From Allobosea sp. LC85 (GTDB lineage: Bacteria; Pseudomonadota; Alphaproteobacteria; Rhizobiales; Beijerinckiaceae), in contig NZ_JPKG01000032.1 of assembly GCF_000735605.1 (NCBI RefSeq), positions 51,790 through 115,789 on the forward strand: DNA of 64,000 nucleotides, written 5' to 3'. Under the pieces are notes generated by a model. It was not told where the DNA came from, ran no database searches, and was given only the letters and a program-made list of their open reading frames with translations. A program made the translations under genes and the position numbers. Positions 34,322 to 43,315 of the stretch are shown here, in pieces (the stretch's first letter is position 1; each line of letters begins with the position of its first letter).

Positions 34322-35416
34322 ATGACCAGCCAGCTCTTCACCCCGTACAAGCTCGGCGGTCTCGAACTCGCCAATCGCATCGTGATTGCGCCTATGTGCC
34401 AGTATTCGGCCGAGGACGGCCGGGCGACCGATTGGCATACGATCCATCTCGGCCATCTCGCCCTGTCGGGCGCCGCGCTGATGTTCCTGGAGGCGACGGC
34501 CGTCGAGCCGGAAGGCCGGATCAGCCCGCAGGACCTCGGCCTCTGGTCGGACGAGACGGAAGCAGCCCTGGCCAGGACGCTGGCTGCGGTCCGCGCGCAT
34601 TCCGACATGCCGATCGGCATCCAGCTCGGCCATGCCGGGCGCAAGGCCTCGGTGCGCGCGCCCTGGACTGGCGGCGGCCAGCTCGGACTCGACGAAGGCG
34701 GCTGGCAGACGCTTGCCCCGTCGGCGATCCCGTTTGGCGATCACCCGCGGGCGCCGCTGGCGCTCGATCTCGCAGGCATCGCCCGCATCCGCGAGAATTT
34801 CGCCGCATCGGCCAGGCGTTCCGTGCGGCTGGGCCTGCAGGCGATCGAGTTGCACGCCGCCCATGGCTATCTGCTGCACCAGTTCCTCTCGCCGCTCTCG
34901 AACCAGCGTGGGGATGACTATGGCGGCACGCTCGAAAACCGCATGCGCCTGCCGCTCGAGGTCTATGACGCCGTGCGGGCCGTCGTCCCTGCGCATATCC
35001 CGGTCGGCTTCCGTGTCTCCGGCACTGACTGGGTGCCGGGCGGCTGGGACATCGAACAGACGATCGCCTTCGCCAAGACAGCCGAGGCACGCGGCTGCAG
35101 CTTCATGCATGTCTCCAGCGGCGGTCTCTCGGCCAAGCAGGCGATCCCGCTTGGCCCGAATTACCAGGTCCCCTTCGCCCGGGCCGTCAAGCAGGCGACA
35201 AATCTGCCGAGCATCGCCGTCGGGCTGATCACCGAGCCGGATCAGGCCGAAGCGATCGTCGGCACCGGCGACGCCGATCTTGTCGCGCTGGCACGCGGCA
35301 TCCTCTACGATCCGCGCTGGCCCTGGCACGCCGCCGCCCATCTTGGCGCCAGCGTCAAGGCGCCGAACCAGTATCTGCGCTCCCAGCCGCGGCAGTTCCG
35401 CAACCTTTTCGGGTAA
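34322..35416 (+). CDS. NADH:flavin oxidoreductase of the old yellow enzyme family (YqjM/NamA class)
   Basis: 364 residues forming an FMN-binding TIM barrel. LFTPYKLGGLELANRIVIAP followed by MCQYSAEDGRATDWHTIHLG is the YqjM-class start, with the flavin-contacting Cys in the MCQYSA motif. QLGHAGRKAS and ELHAAHGYLLHQFLSPLSNQ supply the His-x-x-His and substrate pocket. ALARGILYDPRWPWHAA ends the barrel. These enzymes reduce activated C=C bonds of enones and similar electrophiles. The ATG at 34322 gives the conserved N-terminus; the open frame further upstream belongs to antisense of the AEC gene. Confidence 0.92.
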   Translation: MTSQLFTPYKLGGLELANRIVIAPMCQYSAEDGRATDWHTIHLGHLALSGAALMFLEATAVEPEGRISPQDLGLWSDETEAALARTLAAVRAHSDMPIGIQLGHAGRKASVRAPWTGGGQLGLDEGGWQTLAPSAIPFGDHPRAPLALDLAGIARIRENFAASARRSVRLGLQAIELHAAHGYLLHQFLSPLSNQRGDDYGGTLENRMRLPLEVYDAVRAVVPAHIPVGFRVSGTDWVPGGWDIEQTIAFAKTAEARGCSFMHVSSGGLSAKQAIPLGPNYQVPFARAVKQATNLPSIAVGLITEPDQAEAIVGTGDADLVALARGILYDPRWPWHAAAHLGASVKAPNQYLRSQPRQFRNLFG

Positions 35417-35548
35417 TCGGCGGCTGGTTGCCACGATTGCGCCATGACGGGCGGCCCTTATGCTCCGGCTGGCGCACCCTGACGGATTCGGTCGCGCGAT
35501 CCGCCCGGGGTGCTGTCCGCCGCCCAGACGGAGCCTGACGCCTCTGCG

Positions 35549-36148
35549 ATGCTTGCCGCCCTCGCCACGCTGAGAAAGACCCTGTTCAGTCGGTTCATGG
35601 CCGGGGTCGGTGGGCTGCTCGCCCTGGCCCTGGCGACGGTGCAGACGATCCTGGGCGCGATGCCGGCGACCTCGCTGCCGACTGTCGCACCGGGCGAGGC
35701 GATCGATGCCGGACGCTGGCGCGTCGCCGTACTGGCGGCCAAGGTTTCGACCGAGCCACGTCCCGACGGTTATCGCGGCCCGCAAGGCAAGGCCTCGCTC
35801 AGCGTCGATCTCGACATCCTCAATCAGACGTCGGAAAGCTCCAACGTCGTCTCGCGCATCCTGACCATCGACCCGCCGATCGCCGGGCTGGAAGGGAGCC
35901 CGACCTTCTATCTGCTGCGCGACAGGAGCATCCTGAACGCGCTGCATCCGGGCCTGCCCGAGCGCGTGCGTGTCGTCTGGGCCATCCCCGCCGAAGCCGT
36001 GCCGCCGGATACCGTGCGGCTGACGATCACGGCGGAGACCTTCAAGCCACGCGACAACCTGCTCGCCACGCCCGGCTGGTTCAACCCGAAGACGATCGCA
36101 GCGGTCACGCTGCCGCTCGGCTCTGCCGGCAGGGGCGACGGTTCCTGA
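35549..36148 (+). CDS. Membrane-anchored protein of unknown function (first of three coupled genes)
   Basis: About 199 residues from ATG 35549 (GTG 35510 is an alternative start). One N-terminal membrane anchor (about residues 15-38, FMAGVGGLLALALATVQTIL) is followed by a soluble domain rich in beta-strand patterns: GRWRVAVLAAKVSTEPRPDG, KASLSVDLDILNQTSES and PERVRVVWAIPAEAVPPDTV. The layout recalls an Ig-like or DUF4352-like domain on the outer face of the inner membrane, but I do not recognise a named family. Its TGA shares a base with the next gene's ATG, so translation is coupled. Confidence 0.65.
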   Translation: MLAALATLRKTLFSRFMAGVGGLLALALATVQTILGAMPATSLPTVAPGEAIDAGRWRVAVLAAKVSTEPRPDGYRGPQGKASLSVDLDILNQTSESSNVVSRILTIDPPIAGLEGSPTFYLLRDRSILNALHPGLPERVRVVWAIPAEAVPPDTVRLTITAETFKPRDNLLATPGWFNPKTIAAVTLPLGSAGRGDGS

Positions 36149-36711
36149 TGCGGCTGCTGCTCCAGTTCATCGCGATCCTGGCCGCGGCCGGCATGCTGCT
36201 CGGAATGCAGCGCTCGACGCCCGGCTACGCGGAGATCACCGGCCCGCTTCCCGCCTCGGGACGTCCCGGCGAGACGATCCCGGCACGCAGCTTCACGCTC
36301 ACGGTCGAAAAGCTCGTCCTCGCCGAGCGCATCCGCTATCGCGCCTATGGGCGCGATTTCGAGCGCAGCACCACGGGCCTATGGGCGGTGGTCGTAGCCC
36401 GGCTCGAAGCCCGGCCGGAATCGGTCTCGATCGGCGGCGCGCTCTGGCGCAGCACGGCGGGCTTTCGCTTCGAGGCGAGCCAGCGCGTAGCCGGCGCGCC
36501 GCGTCTCCTCACCGCCGGGCGCATCGAACCCGGCCTGCCGGCGCGCGGCATCCTTGTCTTCGAACTCCCGCGCGACCAGGCGGCCGGCGGCACATTGCTG
36601 GTTTCGACGGCGCGCTGGCCGCGGTTGGATTCGCAGGCGCGGGTCAGTTTCGCGGCGGATGCTGCCGAGAGCGCCGATGTTCTCGACCTGAACGGGCTGG
36701 CCAATGAGTAA
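36148..36711 (+). CDS. Membrane-anchored protein of unknown function (second of three)
   Basis: 187 residues. A hydrophobic N-terminal segment (residues 2-19, RLLLQFIAILAAAGMLLG) serves as signal or anchor. The rest resembles its neighbours in layout: ARSFTLTVEKLVLAERIRYR, then GLWAVVVARLEARPESVS and GRIEPGLPARGILVFELPRD. The GxPxRGxxVFxLP pattern corresponds to LPERVRVVWAIP in the first protein, suggesting distant paralogy. The start ATG overlaps the previous stop by one base, and the gene overlaps the next by eight bases. No catalytic motif is visible. Confidence 0.65.
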   Translation: MRLLLQFIAILAAAGMLLGMQRSTPGYAEITGPLPASGRPGETIPARSFTLTVEKLVLAERIRYRAYGRDFERSTTGLWAVVVARLEARPESVSIGGALWRSTAGFRFEASQRVAGAPRLLTAGRIEPGLPARGILVFELPRDQAAGGTLLVSTARWPRLDSQARVSFAADAAESADVLDLNGLANE

Positions 36712-37273
36712 GGCGCAGGTCCAGGCCTCCGCTCGGGCCATGCGACTCAGGCGGTTCAGCCTGTGGGCGCTGCCGGTGGCGCTGATTGCTGCCCTTGCCC
36801 TGCGCGGCCGCGAGACGGCGACGAACTGGTGGCGGGCGAGCGATCTCTTTCCGCAGCCGGTGCGTTTCGATGCAAGTGCCCCCCTCGCCGGCGCCGATTG
36901 GCGCGTCGTCAGCCTGCAGCGGGTCGCGGAGCGACCGGACGGCACCACGGTAGCCCTGCTCGAACTCGAGGCCACGGTGCGCGATCCGGCGCCGTTTGCC
37001 CTGCTGCCATGCCGCATCGCACTTGCGGACGGCACGGGCCAGCGCTGGCTGCCGACCTTCCTGGCTCCAACCGAGGTGAGCCGCCTGCCTTCGCGCCGCA
37101 ACAGCCAGGCGAAGACCTGCGGCCCGGCGCTGGCGAGCAAGCCGGAGGCCGGGGCCGTGCTGGCCATCGCCGAGAGTTTTCTGCTGCCCCGTGCCGCCTT
37201 CGCTCAGGTCGATGTCGTGGTCAGCCTCGCCGGCGGCCGGCCGCATTATCTGCGCTTCGCCAGGGGATCGTAA
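36704..37273 (+). CDS. Membrane-anchored protein of unknown function (third of three)
   Basis: 189 residues. After a basic N-terminus comes one membrane segment (about residues 18-34, RFSLWALPVALIAALALRG). The soluble part has SAPLAGADWRVVSLQRVAER, TTVALLELEATVRDPAPFAL and RAAFAQVDVVVSLAGGRPHY, the same order as the two upstream proteins: extended strand, middle strand pair, late V-V-V strand. It contains two cysteines (in LLPCRIAL and AKTCGPAL) that could form a disulfide outside the cytoplasm. It ends eight bases before the stop of a convergent polytopic membrane protein gene. Confidence 0.65.
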   Translation: MSKAQVQASARAMRLRRFSLWALPVALIAALALRGRETATNWWRASDLFPQPVRFDASAPLAGADWRVVSLQRVAERPDGTTVALLELEATVRDPAPFALLPCRIALADGTGQRWLPTFLAPTEVSRLPSRRNSQAKTCGPALASKPEAGAVLAIAESFLLPRAAFAQVDVVVSLAGGRPHYLRFARGS

Positions 37274-37280
37274 GGCCGGC

Positions 37281-38561
37281 TCAACCAGCGGCACCGGCCG
37301 GCTGGGCAGTCTCCGCTCCGCGCGCTGCGACGGCGCGCTCCATCACGGCAGCGAGCAGGCAGATCCGCACGGTATCGACAAGGATGCCGCCGCGGATGTC
37401 GCTCGGCCCGCCGAGCAGAAGCGCGATCGGGCTCGCCAGCGCCTGCCAGGTGGCGAGATCATGCGGACCGATCAGACGGCTCAGCCCGACCCAGCCCCAG
37501 GCGCCAAGCCAGCCGATTGCGCGATAGCCGACGATCAGCGTGAGCAGGACCGGCAGGCTGGCGCCAAAGGCCAGCCTCACGCTGTTGACGATTGGCAGAT
37601 AGCGGGAGCGGTAGCCTTCGATGGAATGGGCGATGAAGTCGCGCAGGAATTTCGGCAGGGCGCCGTAGCGCGACAGCGCCGCCGTCACCCGCTCGTGACG
37701 CGCGAGCGGAACCGGCTCCTTCATGTCGTAGCCATAGATCACCGCCGCCATCAGCAGCCAGACCAGCGGCAGCAGGGCGTAGAGCAGCAGGCTCTGGGCG
37801 CTGGCGGATAAAGGCGGCTCGGCCAGTTCCACCGGCTGGATCGTCGCCGCCTGCGCCCGGCCGGTCGCTGCGAGCAGCATGTCCCGGATCATGATCAGGT
37901 AGGGCAACGGGCCGCCGGTCGCGATCCAGGCCCAGAAGGCGTCCTTCCAGCGCGTCAGCACGTAAAGGCCGATGAAGATCCAGTTGGTGTCGCACAGCAC
38001 GATCACGAATTGCCAGAACGGCCCGGCGCCGCGCGTCTTCATCCACCTCGCGAAGCGCCGCACCGCCCAGAACAGCAGGATGGCGGCCACGAGCCATTGT
38101 GAATCCGGAATGTCGAGAATCACTGCCCGCTCGCCGAAGGGAGCGGATTCCAGCGCCAGGAGGGAGTATTCGCGAACCGTATCGCCGAGAAAACCCCAGG
38201 CGGCGTAATAGGCGAAGAAGGGGATGATCGCGACGGCGATCAGTGCCAGCAACCGCCGCTCGCCAGGCGATTGCAGCCTCTCCGGATCAGCAGCAGCGCC
38301 ACCGGTGGCCTGCAGCGCCGCGACGGCCGGCATGTAGGCGCGCAGCGTGAGAAACATCAGCACGATGGCGATGAGCTTGACGAGCACCAGCAGCGAGAGA
38401 ACGGCGAGGCCGGCAAGCCCGTTGAGGAATCCGGCCTGAACCGCAAGCGGCAGCAGCAGATCCTGGGCGATCGCTCCGCAGGCCGCGATCAGCAGCAGGA
38501 CCGGCCAGCATTGCCACCAGAGGCGCCCCCACAGGCGCAGGAGGTCAAGGATGTCGCGCAT
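37281..38561 (-). CDS. Polytopic membrane protein of unknown function
   Basis: 426 residues with about nine or ten hydrophobic spans, beginning ILDLLRLWGRLWWQCWPVLL. Polar loops hold charged stretches such as YGYDMKEPVPLARHERVTAA and DFIAHSIEGYRSRYLPIVNS. The C-terminal region GGPSDIRGGILVDTVRICLL is unusual and might be useful as a family signature. I recognise no transporter or enzyme family. It is convergent with the three small membrane-anchored proteins and only seven bases from the last, so the four genes may make one envelope complex; this is inference. Confidence 0.7.
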   Translation of the reverse strand: MRDILDLLRLWGRLWWQCWPVLLLIAACGAIAQDLLLPLAVQAGFLNGLAGLAVLSLLVLVKLIAIVLMFLTLRAYMPAVAALQATGGAAADPERLQSPGERRLLALIAVAIIPFFAYYAAWGFLGDTVREYSLLALESAPFGERAVILDIPDSQWLVAAILLFWAVRRFARWMKTRGAGPFWQFVIVLCDTNWIFIGLYVLTRWKDAFWAWIATGGPLPYLIMIRDMLLAATGRAQAATIQPVELAEPPLSASAQSLLLYALLPLVWLLMAAVIYGYDMKEPVPLARHERVTAALSRYGALPKFLRDFIAHSIEGYRSRYLPIVNSVRLAFGASLPVLLTLIVGYRAIGWLGAWGWVGLSRLIGPHDLATWQALASPIALLLGGPSDIRGGILVDTVRICLLAAVMERAVAARGAETAQPAGAAG

Positions 38562-38730
38562 GAACGATCCCGCGATGCGTCCGACGAATCTGCCGCGAGA
38601 TCGTTCCGCGCAAATGCGGCATCATCCCGGCCAGATGAGCTGCCAGCGCCGATTTCAGACCTGAACCGCCCGCCAGCGCCTCCCCCTTGTGCGCACCCGG
38701 GGCATCCCGTTCCGGCCGGAGCGCACTCAT

Positions 38731-39888
38731 TCACGTTTCGAGCTGGAAGCGCTCGAAGCGATGCAGTGCCTCCTCGATGACCGCCTTGTGCCGCTCGACA
38801 GAGCCCTCGCCGATCCAGTTCCATTGCTGGACGAGGAGTGTCCCGTTCGCGCGGTCGGCCTTGAGGTCGACCGCCGCGACGATCTCGTCGCCGACCAGCA
38901 CCGGCAGGGCAAAGTACCCCATCGCCCGCTTGTCCTTCGGCACATAGGCCTCGAACAGGTGATCGTAGTCGAAGAACAGCTTCAGCCGCTTGCGCTGGAT
39001 GATCAGCGGATCGAAGGGCGAGAGGATATGGACCAGTTCCGCGTCCGGCGCGGGCGTCGGTTCGAGCGTGGCCGGTTGCGCCCAGTGCTCCTGCTTTCCC
39101 GCCCCTTCGATCGTGACGGGCACGAGTGCCTTGCGACGGAGCCGCGTCTCGATCAGCTCGCGGATCGCGGGCTTGCGCGGCGCATCGAGATGGCAGACCG
39201 AATCGAGGCTGACGATGCCCTGCGAGCGCAGAGCGCGGTCGAGGAGATAGTCGAGAACCTGCTTCTCGGTGGCGGGCCGTGGCGCCCGTTCCCAGCCAAA
39301 ATGCCGCTCCGGAAGCTCGTAGCTCTTCAGCATGCCGGCGCGCTCGCAGATCGTCAGCGCACCGCTGAAGAAGGCGAGCTGCAGGGCGCGCTTCGAGGGT
39401 TTGCGACTTGCCCAGGCATGATCCTTATCGACCAGCACGTCATCGTCGATGTCGCGGATCGAGAGCGCTCCGTCGCGCCGAACGAGGCCCATGACCTTGC
39501 GCAGGTCCTGCTTCGTCACCGAACTGAACCAGCTCGGAGGATTCTCGCGACGTCGCTTCATCTCGGGCAGGAAGAAGCGCAGATCCCGGGTCGGGACATA
39601 GGCCAGCGCGTGCGTCCAGTATTCGAAGACGCTCTTGTCGACGCTCTGGGCCTGGCGCAGATGCGCGCGCTGGTAGGCCGGGATGCGGGTCCACAGGATG
39701 TGATGATGGCAGCGTTCGACCACGTTGATCGTGTCGATCTGCACGTAGCCGAGATGGTCCACCGCCGCCGGCGTGGCCTCGGGGCCGTCGCCAAAGGGAG
39801 CAAGCGTGTCGAGCCGCTGGGCGCGCAGCCAGATCCGGCGGGCCTGCGACGGGCTGATCGAGAGGGGTTTCGGCGGACGTCTCGGCAT
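38731..39888 (-). CDS. ycaQ: YcaQ family winged-helix DNA glycosylase
   Basis: 385 residues of the winged helix-turn-helix YcaQ/AlkX family (HTH_42), whose characterised members unhook DNA interstrand crosslinks. The N-terminal LGYVQIDTINVVERCHHHIL holds the QxD catalytic motif. VFEYWTHALAYVPTRDLRFF and the C-terminal ILSPFDPLIIQRKRLKLFFD, with EAYVPKDKRAMGYFALPVLV, are strongly conserved family segments. It is a stand-alone gene; the methyltransferase gene upstream on the same strand is 45 bases away and could be cotranscribed. Confidence 0.9.
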   Translation of the reverse strand: MPRRPPKPLSISPSQARRIWLRAQRLDTLAPFGDGPEATPAAVDHLGYVQIDTINVVERCHHHILWTRIPAYQRAHLRQAQSVDKSVFEYWTHALAYVPTRDLRFFLPEMKRRRENPPSWFSSVTKQDLRKVMGLVRRDGALSIRDIDDDVLVDKDHAWASRKPSKRALQLAFFSGALTICERAGMLKSYELPERHFGWERAPRPATEKQVLDYLLDRALRSQGIVSLDSVCHLDAPRKPAIRELIETRLRRKALVPVTIEGAGKQEHWAQPATLEPTPAPDAELVHILSPFDPLIIQRKRLKLFFDYDHLFEAYVPKDKRAMGYFALPVLVGDEIVAAVDLKADRANGTLLVQQWNWIGEGSVERHKAVIEEALHRFERFQLET

Positions 39889-39933
39889 GTCGGGTCTATA
39901 GCGACGCGAGGCGCGCCCTCCTGTCAGGAGCGA

Positions 39934-40647
39934 TCATGCGCCGGCCCGCCGCGCGCGCTCGGCCTGGGCGGCACCGGGGGTGGTCGCGAGCCAGATCACA
40001 TGCCTTGCGCCGCCGCGCTTGCCATTGGCGCGCGCCTTCACCTCTTCGACGGCAAGGCCGCTCTTGCGCAGGCGCTGCGTGAAGCCATGGTCGGGGCCGG
40101 ACGACCAGACGGCAAGGACGCCGCCAGGACGCAGGGCCGCGCGTGCAGCGGCGAGACCCGCCATGTCGTAGAGACCGTCATTGGCCCGGCGCGTCAGCCC
40201 CTCCGGGCCGTTATCGACATCGAGCAGGATCGCATCGAACGCCGCCGGAGTGGCGCCTATCGTCCGGGCGACATCCTCCTTGCGGACAGTGACACGCGGA
40301 TCGGCGAGGCAATCGCCGAAGACCGCAGCCATCGGACCACGCGCCCAGGCGACGACGGCCGGCACGAGTTCCGAGACCACGATCTGCGCGCCCGGCCCGA
40401 ATGCCGCCAGCGCCGCGCGCAAGGTAAAACCCATGCCGAGTCCGCCGATCAGGATGCGCGGCTCCGGCCGGCCGGCAAGGCGCGTCGCGACCAGCGTTGC
40501 CAGCGCCTCCTCGGAACCGCTGAGGCGGCTGTTCATCAGTTCGATCGCGCCCAGCATGATCGAGAATTCCGTGCCGCGCTGCTTGAGGCGGATCTCGCCG
40601 CCACCACCCGGCATCGTCGCGGTATCGATCTGGATCCAGGGAATCAC
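39934..40647 (-). CDS. Spermidine synthase-like SAM-dependent methyltransferase
   Basis: About 237 residues. The start is probably GTG 40647, giving MIPWIQIDTATMPGGGGEIR; the frame is open to 40794 but without conserved residues. The nucleotide-binding core is RILIGGLGMGFTLRAALAAF, followed by the acidic strand of QIVVSELVPAVVAWARG and the catalytic-loop DAILLDVDNGPEGLTRRAND. The family is related to spermidine synthases, but the aminopropyl-transfer residues are incomplete, so a methyltransferase or unknown role is as likely. It lies directly upstream of ycaQ. Confidence 0.8.
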   Translation of the reverse strand: MIPWIQIDTATMPGGGGEIRLKQRGTEFSIMLGAIELMNSRLSGSEEALATLVATRLAGRPEPRILIGGLGMGFTLRAALAAFGPGAQIVVSELVPAVVAWARGPMAAVFGDCLADPRVTVRKEDVARTIGATPAAFDAILLDVDNGPEGLTRRANDGLYDMAGLAAARAALRPGGVLAVWSSGPDHGFTQRLRKSGLAVEEVKARANGKRGGARHVIWLATTPGAAQAERARRAGA

Positions 40648-40827
40648 GGGTTCTCTCGGCTTGTGGTGGCAGATGCCCGCAACAGCATAGCAGCGCTGGC
40701 CGCGCAATTCCCGCTCCGTGGAATCGCCGCGTTCAGGCCGGCCTCCAACCAATACCCGTTGCCCGGAGAGCGGCTGACGGGCTTCCTGCAGCACTCATCT
40801 CGCAGGCCGCGGCGGAGGCAGCCCGCC

Positions 40828-41802
40828 TTACGAAGCACGGCCTCGCCGCCCCTGCCGGACCGCGGGAGCAGCGCTGACCGCGACGGCCGCCACATCATTG
40901 GCCGCCTTGGCCAGCGTCGCGGCCTCGAAGATCGCCGCCTCCTCGCGCAACCAGGCGACAAGCGCCTCGAAACCCGGCCGGTGCTCGGTGTTCGGGCTGA
41001 AGGTGAGCCAGCAGCCGGTTGCGCTCTCGAAGCCGAGACCGAGCGGATTGATCAGGGCGCCGGAAGCCAGTTCCTCCGCCACGTAGCAGCGTGGCGCGAG
41101 CGCGACGCCGAGCCCCGCCATCGCCGAATAGTAGCCGTAGCGCACGGTATGGGCGGGGACGGCGCCACGCAGGCCATGCGTCTCGGTGAATTCGGCCCAG
41201 AAGGTCGGCATCTGGAAATGCTGGAGCAGGGTCATCTTCTGGATATCGGCCGCACGCTGGAAGCCGCCCATCCGCTCGATCAACGAGGGGGCGGCAACGA
41301 GGGCGACCTGGCGTCCGAAGAGATAATGCGACTCGCGCCCGGGCAGAGGCCCGCTCTGGTGGCCGATGTCGATATCGGGCTCCTCCGTCTCCTCCTCGCT
41401 GACGAAATTGGTGAACTGCACGTCGATCTCGGGATGGGCCTGGGCGAAGACCGGAAAGCGCTCCATCAACCAGCGTTCCCCGGCGATGGCGATCATGTGG
41501 AGACGGATCGGACGCCCCTGGGCGGCGCGTTCGCTCAGGCGGCGCGCGCCGCGTTCCATCTGCTCGATCGCAGCCTCGGCGTAAGGGTTATAGATGGAGC
41601 CTGCTTCGGTCAGCTTGAGCCCCTGCGGCGTGCGCTCGAACAGCGTCGTCCCCAGATGCTCCTCGAGCGCCTGAATCTGCTTGGAGACGGCGCTCTGCGT
41701 CAGGTTGACCGCGACGGACGCCTTCGCGGTCGAGCCAAGCCGCGCAACCGCGAGGAAAATCCTGAGTCCCGTCGTCGATGGCGGGAGGCGATTGCCGGCC
41801 AC
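40828..41802 (-). CDS. LysR-family transcriptional regulator
   Basis: 324 residues. The helix-turn-helix segment is FLAVARLGSTAKASVAVNLT followed by QSAVSKQIQALEEHLGTTLF, then a type 2 periplasmic-binding effector domain. The start is GTG 41802: AAAAGGA lies about ten bases upstream, and the longer frame to 42255 would run through the argH start. It is divergent from the argH-like/ABC transporter cassette with 97 bases between starts, so it very probably controls that cassette. Confidence 0.9.
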   Translation of the reverse strand: MAGNRLPPSTTGLRIFLAVARLGSTAKASVAVNLTQSAVSKQIQALEEHLGTTLFERTPQGLKLTEAGSIYNPYAEAAIEQMERGARRLSERAAQGRPIRLHMIAIAGERWLMERFPVFAQAHPEIDVQFTNFVSEEETEEPDIDIGHQSGPLPGRESHYLFGRQVALVAAPSLIERMGGFQRAADIQKMTLLQHFQMPTFWAEFTETHGLRGAVPAHTVRYGYYSAMAGLGVALAPRCYVAEELASGALINPLGLGFESATGCWLTFSPNTEHRPGFEALVAWLREEAAIFEAATLAKAANDVAAVAVSAAPAVRQGRRGRAS

Positions 41803-41899
41803 AACAGCTATTCCTTTTTGGACTACCCGCCGGAGATCGTTTCGTTTGCTGGCTGCCCGGTCAAGAGGCAGTCTTTGCAAAAGATCAAAGGGGAGAGCG

Positions 41900-43315
41900 A
41901 TGAACCAGACGACACGCCTGTGGGGCGGCCGCTTCCGCAAGCAGCCGGATCCGCGGCTGATGCGGCTTTCCAGTGCCGCCAGCGCCCATGCCCGTCTCGC
42001 CCCCCAGGACATCGCCGGCGGCAAGGCCCATGCCGCGGAATTGCTGCGGGCAGGACTGCTCACCGCCGCCGAAATGGAGGCGATCATTGTCGCCCTCGAA
42101 GCCATCTCCCAGGAGGTCCAGGCCGGCACCTTGTGTCCGAGCGCCGATGACGAGGATGTCCACACGTTCATCGAGCGCGTGCTGATCGCCCGGATCGGGG
42201 ACACCGGAGCCAAGCTCCGTGCCGGCCGCTCGCGCAACGACCAGGCCGCCAACAACCTGAAGCTCTATCTGCGCGAGCAGGTTCGCCTGATCGGCGCCAT
42301 GCTGGCCGAACTGCTCGACGCCATCGCGGCCCAGTCGGAAACCCACGTCGCCTCGATCTGCCCGGGGTTCACGCATCTGCAGAGTGCCCAGCCCGTGACA
42401 TTCGGCCACTGGCTGATGGCGCATGGCCAGGTGCTCGCCCGCGACGCCTCGCGCCTGCAGGATTGGGAGCGCCGGTCCGGGCAGTCTCCGCTCGGCGCGG
42501 CAGCACTTGCCGGCTCGGCGATCGCGTTGACGCCCGAACTCAGCGCCGAGGCGCTGGGCTATGACGCGCCTTGCGAAAATTCGGTCGATGCCGTCGGCGC
42601 ACGCGACCATGTCGCGGAATTCCTGTTCGTCGCCGCCATGCTCGCGACCAATCTGTCGCGGCTGGCCGAGGAGGTCACGCTCTGGACCTCGCGCCAGTTC
42701 GGCTGGATCACGCTCGACGACGCCTTCGCCACGGGCTCGTCGATCATGCCGCAGAAGAAGAACCCGGATATCGCCGAGATCTCGCGCGGCCGGGCGGCGC
42801 GGCTGACCGGCGATCTTGTCGCCATGCTCGGCGCGCTCAAGGGCCTGCCGCTCGCCTATAACCGCGACCTCGCCGAGGACAAGCGCGCCGCGTTCGATGC
42901 CGTCGACGTGCTGGGCGAGGTGCTGCCGGCTTTCGCGGGGCTGATCGCCAGCATGGAAGCGCATCCGCAGGTGATGCGGGCGCAGGCCGGCACCGGGTTC
43001 GCGCTGGCGACCGAGGTCGCCGACTATCTCGCGCGCAAGGGGGTTCCCTTTGCCGAAGCTCACGAGATCACCGGCACGCTGGTCCGCTACTGCGAGGAAA
43101 TGGGGCGCGATCTCGAACAACTCGAGCCGATCGAGCTGCGCGCCATTGATCCGCGCCTCGGTGAGGATGTAAGGGCCTGTCTCACCCTTGATGCCGCGGT
43201 GGCCGCCCGCAGCGGCTTTGGCGGCACCGCGCCAGCGCGCGTCGCCGAGCAGATCACCCGGTTCCGCAGCTGGCTGGCGGATTTTGACGTTTGGACCCGC
43301 GGAGCGCAGCGATGA
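41900..43315 (+). CDS. argH: Argininosuccinate lyase-like enzyme (aspartase/fumarase superfamily)
   Basis: 471 residues. The ArgH start LWGGRFRKQPDPRLMRLSSA, the DEDVHTFIERVL and LRAGRSRNDQ segments, HLQSAQPVTFGHWL and the superfamily signature GSSIMPQKKNPDIAE are all present, with the catalytic Ser in the last. ArgH proper splits argininosuccinate into arginine and fumarate. This copy begins a LysR-controlled operon with an amino acid ABC transporter, so it may be a catabolic paralogue acting on an imported N-substituted aspartate, as EDDS lyase does. GGGGAG fixes ATG 41900. It overlaps the permease start by four bases. Confidence 0.85.
   Translation: MNQTTRLWGGRFRKQPDPRLMRLSSAASAHARLAPQDIAGGKAHAAELLRAGLLTAAEMEAIIVALEAISQEVQAGTLCPSADDEDVHTFIERVLIARIGDTGAKLRAGRSRNDQAANNLKLYLREQVRLIGAMLAELLDAIAAQSETHVASICPGFTHLQSAQPVTFGHWLMAHGQVLARDASRLQDWERRSGQSPLGAAALAGSAIALTPELSAEALGYDAPCENSVDAVGARDHVAEFLFVAAMLATNLSRLAEEVTLWTSRQFGWITLDDAFATGSSIMPQKKNPDIAEISRGRAARLTGDLVAMLGALKGLPLAYNRDLAEDKRAAFDAVDVLGEVLPAFAGLIASMEAHPQVMRAQAGTGFALATEVADYLARKGVPFAEAHEITGTLVRYCEEMGRDLEQLEPIELRAIDPRLGEDVRACLTLDAAVAARSGFGGTAPARVAEQITRFRSWLADFDVWTRGAQR

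Noticed and set aside
38689..42150. A 1153-codon open frame on the plus strand
   Set aside because: It runs antisense across ycaQ, the methyltransferase and the LysR gene, all with clear motifs on the other strand, and ends in argH out of frame.
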